64,000 bases of DNA from an uncultured Mycoplasmatota bacterium. Its GTDB lineage: Bacteria; Bacillota_I; Bacilli_A; RF39; UBA660. The notes beneath the pieces are model-generated. The model saw nothing but the letters and a program-made list of their open reading frames with translations, ran no database searches and was not told where the DNA came from. This document shows positions 58,768-64,000 of this stretch, piece after piece. How positions within the stretch are numbered: position 1 is the stretch's first letter; each line of letters opens with the position of its first letter. The DNA lies in contig URLC01000002.1 of assembly GCA_900548695.1 (NCBI GenBank), positions 1 through 64,000 of the forward strand, read 5' to 3'. The translations under genes were made by a program, and so were the position numbers.

Positions 58768-60554
58768 GTACAAGTATAAGAAGTCAGTTAGCTCCTAAAG
58801 GGCTAAGTTTTAATCCGAGTGATTTTTTTATTAGTGATAAGTATGCAACGATTTTAACGATTGTTTCTTTTCCTAAGTATATTGTTCCTGGATATTTATC
58901 CTCTTTAACTAATATGCCTGGTATTAAGGTTGTTGTTAAACATATTCCGGTACCGTTTCAAACTATGTCTAAAATGTTAAATAGGCAAGTGGCTGATTTA
59001 AGAGAAAAATATCAACATGAACGTGATCAGACTATGCGTGAAAGATATCGTCAGGATGCTGAAAGTTTGGAGTATTTTACTTCTATGTTAGCTGGAAGTC
59101 AGGCTCGTATTTTTGATTTTCAAATGCATATTATGATTACGGCTGATACGAAAGAAGAATTAGAATTAAAAAAGGTTAATGTAAAAAATTATTTGGATGC
59201 GATGGAATTAAAAGGAATTTCTTTACGATTTGAACAAGAAAAAGTGTTAAAGAGTATTTTACCAATTTTTCCTTCACAAGATATTGAACAGAGAATTGGT
59301 ACTCCGATTCCTTCTGTTACTATTGCTGCCATGTATCCATTCATTTTTGATAGTATTAAAGATCCAGGACTTTCTACGTTGCTTGGTGTTGATTTTTCTG
59401 GCGGTGTAATTTTATTTAATCAATTTTTGTATAAGATCCGTAAAGAAAATAATCGTAATAATGCTAATATGATTATTCTTGGTACTTCTGGATCTGGTAA
59501 ATCTACTGCTGCTAAAGTAATGCTTCGTACTCATATTCGTAATGGTTGTCAGATTGTAGCGATTGACCCTGAAGATGAGTTACGTGAGATTACGCAAACC
59601 TATGGTGGAGATACCGTAGATATTGGAAAAGGTGGAGAATTTGGTTTAATTAATCCACTTGAAGTTGTAATTGATGCTGATGAAGAAGAAATTAGACAAG
59701 GGCTTGGATATACAGTTTTAACTCGTACTTTACAGTTTTTGAAGGCGTTCTTGAAGTATTATGATCCAACAATTACTGAAGATGTTTTAACAATGTTTAG
59801 TGAAATTGTACAAGATACTTATAAACGTTTTGGAATTGATTTTAATACTGATTTTTCAAGATTTACTTCTAAAGATTATCCAACTTTTTCAGATGTTTAT
59901 GCGACTATTAAGGGACGTTTGATGTCTATGACAGAGCAGACTCAAGAACGTGATATTATGGAACGGTTAGAGTTAAAAATTAGACCTATTACAAAGGAGT
60001 TACGTTTTTACTTTGATGGTCATACGACACTTAGTCGTGATAGTGACTTTATGGTATTTAATATTAAAGAATTGATGAATACGGATTCTAACATTCGTAA
60101 TGCTTTATTTTTCAATGTTTTGAAATATGCATGGGGTCTTTGTTTGGACTTTAATGTTGATACTATATTAATGGTTGATGAGGCCCATGTGTTACTTGGA
60201 GCTAATAATGTATTGGGAGCAGAATTCTTAGCACAGGTTCAAAGACGTGCACGTAAGTATAATACTGGTACCATTATTATTACTCAACAACCTAGTGATT
60301 TCGCTGATCCTGGTGTTATTATGCATGGTAAAGCAATTTTTGATAATGCTTCTTATTATTTAGTAATGGGATTAAAAAAACAGGCTGTTGAAGATTTAAG
60401 TTTATTAATCGATTTGAATGATAGTGAAAAAGAGAGTATCAAGCGTTATTCTCAAGGTGAGGCATTATTCGTTTGTGGTAATAGGCGTATGAGAATTAAT
60501 GTTGCGGTTACGAAGGAAGAGTTAGATTCTTTTGGTTCTAGCGGAGGATTTTAA
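58764..60554 (+). CDS. VirB4-type secretion ATPase
   Basis: A 596-aa conjugation/secretion ATPase. The first ~200 residues hold the second half of the VirB4 N-domain (HERDQTMRERYRQDAESLEY). Then Walker A GTSGSGKST (about 240-248), AIDPEDELREI, GLINPLEV, Walker B TILMVDEAH (about 466-474), and the sensor-like TGTIIITQQPSDF. All catalytic residues are intact. It energises substrate transfer or assembly of the apparatus. It is 20-30% shorter than typical VirB4, which the preceding gene makes up for. Confidence 0.93.
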   Translation: MSTSIRSQLAPKGLSFNPSDFFISDKYATILTIVSFPKYIVPGYLSSLTNMPGIKVVVKHIPVPFQTMSKMLNRQVADLREKYQHERDQTMRERYRQDAESLEYFTSMLAGSQARIFDFQMHIMITADTKEELELKKVNVKNYLDAMELKGISLRFEQEKVLKSILPIFPSQDIEQRIGTPIPSVTIAAMYPFIFDSIKDPGLSTLLGVDFSGGVILFNQFLYKIRKENNRNNANMIILGTSGSGKSTAAKVMLRTHIRNGCQIVAIDPEDELREITQTYGGDTVDIGKGGEFGLINPLEVVIDADEEEIRQGLGYTVLTRTLQFLKAFLKYYDPTITEDVLTMFSEIVQDTYKRFGIDFNTDFSRFTSKDYPTFSDVYATIKGRLMSMTEQTQERDIMERLELKIRPITKELRFYFDGHTTLSRDSDFMVFNIKELMNTDSNIRNALFFNVLKYAWGLCLDFNVDTILMVDEAHVLLGANNVLGAEFLAQVQRRARKYNTGTIIITQQPSDFADPGVIMHGKAIFDNASYYLVMGLKKQAVEDLSLLIDLNDSEKESIKRYSQGEALFVCGNRRMRINVAVTKEELDSFGSSGGF

Positions 60555-60580
60555 TTTTTTGATGTAGGTGGTGATTTTTA

Positions 60581-62905
60581 GTGTCAGTAATGCAAGGTAA
60601 CAATTTAAATGGTAATCGTGTCCAACATGATAATACATCTCAAAATGCTGGCACTAATCAACCTGAAAAATATCAATCAAAAAAGGAACGAGAAAAACAA
60701 TCTGCTCAAGAAGGGGTTCAGAAGGCTGGTAAAACGGCTGGTGCTGCAGTCGGAGCTTATTTTGGAGGAAGTGCTGGTGCTAAAGTTGGAGCCAAAGTTG
60801 GAGATGCTATTGGTAAATCAAAACTTGGGCAACAAATTGGGAAAAATGTTGCTAAAAATCCGTTAGCACGAAAAGCTTTATCCAAAGCTAATGATAGTGG
60901 GGCTTTAGATCTTGCTAATAAAGCAACTGATATTGCGACTAGTAGTCCACAAGGTGGAGGGATGGCTAGTCCAAACTCCGGATCAACCGGTGGTTTACCG
61001 AATGGAAGCTCTAACGGTATTTCCAATAATACTTCTAATGATTCTTCTGGTGATAGTGTTTTAAATAAGAGACCATCAAAACCGGATTTTTTAGGGAATG
61101 ATTCTAATGATTCCGAAGGAAAATCAAAACCTGGAATGTTTTCAGGGATTATTTCTGGGAACGTTGGAGCTAAATTAGCTATTGGTGGATTTTTATTTGG
61201 TGGATTTATGTTTTTAATATTTTTTATAGGAATAGCTCAAGGAAGTGGAGTTATTTCTAGTTATGATGATGCCTTTGGTGTTAGTCAAGCTACTGGTAGT
61301 GAAACTGGTGGTGTAGATTATTCTACCTCAGATCCTAAAGCAAAGGCGTTTTTTGATAGGGTTAGCCAAGTAAAAAATTCTTTTCAGTCTCAGGGTAAAA
61401 GTTTTAATGCTGTTTATATTTCAGCTGTTTATGCAATATTGAATCGACATGATGCAAAACTATCTTATGATGAAATGACTACTGGTGTTATTACCGATAT
61501 TGCTAATGCTATGTTTTCTGGAAATAGTTTTAGTGAAGATACTTTTAAACAAAATTTAGTTTCGTCTATTTTCCCTAAATATTTACCTGGTAAATCACAA
61601 AAAACTTATGAATCGATGGCAGAAGAAGTTATCAAATATTATGAGGATTATCAAAGTTTGATTGGAGCAACTGCTTCTAATTGTGCCAGTTTAGGTTCTT
61701 GTGTTTATGAAATCAAAGGTTTTTATCTTTCTGATCGTGGTAATGTTACACAGAATATGAGTATTACTGATTTGCAAGTTAGATTAATGCAGTGTTCAGG
61801 TTCTTTTGGTGGCGGGAACTGGAATCAGCCTTTAGCAGATGAAGAATTAGTTCCTTTTGAACAATATGTTTTAGGTGTTGCATACCAGGAAATTGGTCCT
61901 AGTTCTCCAGATGAAGCTATTAAAGCGCAGATGGTTGCGGCAAGAAGTTTTTCTTTAGCTAGACCTTTAGCGATGGGAAATGCCAATGGTAAGAAATTAG
62001 CCGAAGAGGATGGGCAATGGATTTTACAACTTTCATCTTGTGTTGCTGATCAAGTTTATTGTAATCCTAATTTGGGTTGTTCCGCTATGAATGATGGTGA
62101 ACAATATGGTACTGTTCGCAGTGGTGTTGATCATCCAGTAAAACTTAAAGACCCATTACCTGCTGATCATAAAATGCGTACTTTAGCTAATGATACTATG
62201 GGTGAGGTTTTAGTTAATGAACAAGGGAATATTATTTATACTAATTATGCATCGAAGATTCAGAATCAATTTATATCTTTAGCTAATCAGGGTTTGGATT
62301 ATAAACAAATATTGTTGCAGGTGTATGGAGCCTCTAATATTGATAAGATGAGTTGTAATACTGGCTCTGGTGGAGGTTGCAATAGTACTGGTAGTACAGG
62401 TCCATATTCTGGTTGGAAGCAGGCTGATCCTGCATGGGGAAATATTACTATTGGTAATACTAGTCAAACTATTGCTGGTGTTGGTTGTTTAGCAACATCT
62501 GTTTCTATGTTAATTGCTAAAAGTGGGGTTCCTACAACTGTTGATGGTGACTTTAATCCAGGTTCTTTTGTTAAAAAATTAAGTGCTACTGGTGGATTTT
62601 CTGGTGCTAATTTGGTTTGGGGAGCTGTTAGTAAGGCGGCGCCAAACTTTGTATATCAAAATAAAGTTCATGTTGCAGGACAGTCACAGTCACAAAAATT
62701 ATCAGCTATTAAGAATTTACTTGACCAAGGTTATTATGTAGTGGCAGAGGTTAAAGGAAACACGGGTCAACACTGGGTAGCAGTTGATGGTGTTAATGGT
62801 GATACGGTTTTAATGATGGATCCTGCTAGTCAATCCACTAATATGTGGCAACAGTATAATTGGGAAAATACGAGTCAACTTGCTTACTTTAAAGTAACGT
62901 CATAG
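60581..62905 (+). CDS. Membrane-anchored wall hydrolase with SpoIID-like and C39-like domains
   Basis: A 774-aa bitopic protein. Residues 1-185 are cytosolic and low-complexity (Gly/Ala glycine-zipper AGAAVGAYFGGSAGAKVGAK, then Ser/Asn-rich). One helix at about 195-220 crosses the membrane. Outside are a helical module, a SpoIID/LytB domain (about 420-570: FEQYVLGVAYQEIGPSSPDE, KAQMVAARSFSLAR) and a C-terminal C39-type cysteine peptidase-like domain (Cys in GVGCLATSVS about 635, His in GQHWVAVDGV about 731). It occupies the VirB1 position of T4SS operons, so it probably remodels peptidoglycan. GTG start. Confidence 0.82.
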   Translation: MSVMQGNNLNGNRVQHDNTSQNAGTNQPEKYQSKKEREKQSAQEGVQKAGKTAGAAVGAYFGGSAGAKVGAKVGDAIGKSKLGQQIGKNVAKNPLARKALSKANDSGALDLANKATDIATSSPQGGGMASPNSGSTGGLPNGSSNGISNNTSNDSSGDSVLNKRPSKPDFLGNDSNDSEGKSKPGMFSGIISGNVGAKLAIGGFLFGGFMFLIFFIGIAQGSGVISSYDDAFGVSQATGSETGGVDYSTSDPKAKAFFDRVSQVKNSFQSQGKSFNAVYISAVYAILNRHDAKLSYDEMTTGVITDIANAMFSGNSFSEDTFKQNLVSSIFPKYLPGKSQKTYESMAEEVIKYYEDYQSLIGATASNCASLGSCVYEIKGFYLSDRGNVTQNMSITDLQVRLMQCSGSFGGGNWNQPLADEELVPFEQYVLGVAYQEIGPSSPDEAIKAQMVAARSFSLARPLAMGNANGKKLAEEDGQWILQLSSCVADQVYCNPNLGCSAMNDGEQYGTVRSGVDHPVKLKDPLPADHKMRTLANDTMGEVLVNEQGNIIYTNYASKIQNQFISLANQGLDYKQILLQVYGASNIDKMSCNTGSGGGCNSTGSTGPYSGWKQADPAWGNITIGNTSQTIAGVGCLATSVSMLIAKSGVPTTVDGDFNPGSFVKKLSATGGFSGANLVWGAVSKAAPNFVYQNKVHVAGQSQSQKLSAIKNLLDQGYYVVAEVKGNTGQHWVAVDGVNGDTVLMMDPASQSTNMWQQYNWENTSQLAYFKVTS

Positions 62906-62915
62906 GAGAAAAGAT

Positions 62916-63698
62916 ATGAAAAAGGGAAGATTTAAATATATTGTTATTATTATCATTGTAATTATTTATGGAGTAGGTATGTACCTTGCTTTTGGTGTTT
63001 CAGAGAATAAAGCAAAAAAAACGGCGACTACTATATTAGTCGGAGACTCTGCTGTTTGGAATTATTCTTCTAGAGAATGGATGAATGTTAGTAGTAAATC
63101 TTTGCTTTCTTCTTTTAATTGGCAAGAATTTAACGTTTATATAGATAATAAATATTTTGGTAATTATTTAATGTGGCAAGATGAAAAGTGGTATTTGTTT
63201 GATAAGAATCGCCAAGCTGTTTCTTATCAAGGAAATTTATTTGCTTATAAGTCCGACTTTAACATGGATGTTCTCTCTTTTTCCACTAGTGCTGTTACAG
63301 ATTTTAGTTATGCTAAAAAAGTTTTAGAAGAACATCAATTGGATCCTAATTCTTCTTATACTTTAGCAAATGTTTCTTCTATTGATTTTGATAAAGATGG
63401 TCAAAATGAAGATTTTTATGTTATTAGTAACGTATTTGCTATGGATTTTTTCCCAGATAAGTATTTTTCGTTTGTATTTATGGTAAAGAATAATAAGATT
63501 TATATGCTTTATGAAGATGTTGATCAAAATGATGGGGTAAACGGTTGTAAGCCTAATTTATATACAGTAGCTGATGTTGATAATGATAGTAAGTATGAAT
63601 TAATTTTGACTTGTTCAAAATATAGTAATCAAATACCGGTTACTATGTTATATGAATTTGTTGATGATACGTTTAAAATAGCAATTTCTAATCAATAA
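62916..63698 (+). CDS. Single-pass membrane protein with FG-GAP-like Ca loops
   Basis: A 260-aa protein: basic N-terminus, one helix (YIVIIIIVIIYGVGMYLAF), then an outer domain with DFDKDGQNEDFYVIS and DVDNDSKYELILTCS, which look like the Asp-rich calcium loops of FG-GAP/VCBS repeats. Only about two units are visible, so it is not a full propeller. No family named. It directly follows the wall hydrolase (10 bp) and is probably part of the secretion apparatus on the outer face. Confidence 0.6.
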   Translation: MKKGRFKYIVIIIIVIIYGVGMYLAFGVSENKAKKTATTILVGDSAVWNYSSREWMNVSSKSLLSSFNWQEFNVYIDNKYFGNYLMWQDEKWYLFDKNRQAVSYQGNLFAYKSDFNMDVLSFSTSAVTDFSYAKKVLEEHQLDPNSSYTLANVSSIDFDKDGQNEDFYVISNVFAMDFFPDKYFSFVFMVKNNKIYMLYEDVDQNDGVNGCKPNLYTVADVDNDSKYELILTCSKYSNQIPVTMLYEFVDDTFKIAISNQ

Positions 63699-63701
63699 TT
63701 A

Positions 63702-63730
63702 ATGACGTCTTAGAATTTTGATGGTATAAT
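63702..63730 (+). promoter_or_regulatory. Promoter of the last (partial) gene
   Basis: ATGACG (63702-63707) and consensus TATAAT (63725-63730), 17-bp spacer, 23 bp before the start codon. Confidence 0.5.
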
Positions 63731-63753
63731 ATTTGGCGAAAGGGAGTAATCAC

Positions 63754-64000
63754 ATGAAATTTAAGTTTAGAGCGGATCCAGAGGATATTTTAATATTTGT
63801 ATTATTTGCAATATTTTTATTATATATTGTGTGTATTGGTGTTTTAAATTTGTCTTCTTTTGCCACTGAAGGATATTTGTTTGGACTTAACCCGTTTCCT
63901 GCATTTGGTCCTAAATATATAGCAGCAACATTAACTTTTTATTTTTTAGCTTTAGGTGGGCTTTTAGTTAGTGTTAGTTCTTATTTCTTTGAAAGAGAAA
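63754..64000 (+). CDS. N-terminus of a membrane protein, possibly a VirD4/TraG-type coupling protein
   Basis: The 82 visible residues run to the right edge: a short polar start (KFKFRADPED), a helix (ILIFVLFAIFLLYIVCIGVL), an outer loop (SFATEGYLFGLNPFPAFG), and a second helix ending SSYFFERE. Two helices with a short outer loop are the usual N-terminal anchor of VirD4/TraG coupling ATPases, and the position after VirB4 and the wall hydrolase fits, but no ATPase motif is visible, so this is only a suggestion. RBS AAGGGAG, ATG 63754. Confidence 0.5.
   Translation, partial: MKFKFRADPEDILIFVLFAIFLLYIVCIGVLNLSSFATEGYLFGLNPFPAFGPKYIAATLTFYFLALGGLLVSVSSYFFERE

Noticed and set aside
40871..64000. 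Integrative conjugative element carrying the T4SS genes.
   Set aside because: No integrase, relaxase, attachment repeats or composition change was seen, and housekeeping genes lie directly to the left. The right side is unknown, so this is rejected only for the visible part.

Overview
The window comes from a low-GC (roughly 30% by eye), gut-type Firmicute on the Mollicutes-related side of Bacilli (RF39/RFN20-like lineages are a reasonable guess). The evidence is the small and densely packed genes, the low-GC operon order ireB-ruvX-yrzB-mltG-trmR-trhP1-trhP2-greA, and the single short DnaE. The genetic code is standard: TGA is used as a real stop (for example at the end of arcB and ireB) and Trp is TGG. 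No species can be named from sequence alone.

Layout. 1-480: the end of a higher-GC Tn916/Tn1549-like conjugative transposon, which has cut off the C-terminus of an M16-type peptidase gene (483-1625). 1.7-5.9 kb: an ASCH protein, two uncharacterised genes, tRNA-Gly, a HAD phosphatase and a DedA membrane protein. 5.9-12.7 kb: an amino-acid ABC importer directly followed by arginine deiminase, ornithine carbamoyltransferase, carbamate kinase and a YfcC/ArcD-type exchanger, which together form an arginine-fermenting ATP-generating unit. 12.8-24.4 kb: typA, rpmB (minus strand), dnaE, lspA, an rluD-type gene, a queuosine-precursor transporter gene broken by an in-frame TGA, a probable small RNA, and an acyl-CoA synthetase next to an unusual HAD-PlsC fusion. 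24.5-28.5 kb: a hybrid histidine kinase, TspO and rhomboid protease. 28.6-40.8 kb: the conserved ireB...greA neighbourhood, interrupted between trmR and trhP1 by a 5-kb block of envelope genes (VirB2-like/NlpC-P60 fusion, DUF3298-like, giant pseudopilin, membrane protein).

40.9-64 kb is the most remarkable part. It is a long collinear run of cell-surface and secretion genes: pseudopilin-like protein, class-B-like sortase, 932-aa Cys-rich exoprotein, then a Tad/type IVb pilus set (TadE-like, CpaB, CpaF, TadB, TadC, small pilin, second pilin, CpaE/TadZ-like). This runs without a break into a Gram-positive type IV secretion set (VirB2-like subunits, VirB6/TrbL, PrgI/VirB3-like, VirB4 split into two genes, a SpoIID/C39 wall hydrolase, a Ca-loop protein and the start of what may be a VirD4/TraG coupling protein). 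The genes have native base composition, are flanked by housekeeping genes and have no visible relaxase or integrase. I infer a domesticated chromosomal machine that combines a Tad-type retractile or assembly motor with a VirB4/VirB6 channel. The 31-36 kb block probably belongs to the same system, because it carries paralogues of the VirB2-like domain and of the pseudopilin domain.

Most genes are on the plus strand. Gaps are short and often carry recognisable -35/-10 promoters with 17-bp spacers and U-tract hairpin terminators, which are listed separately.
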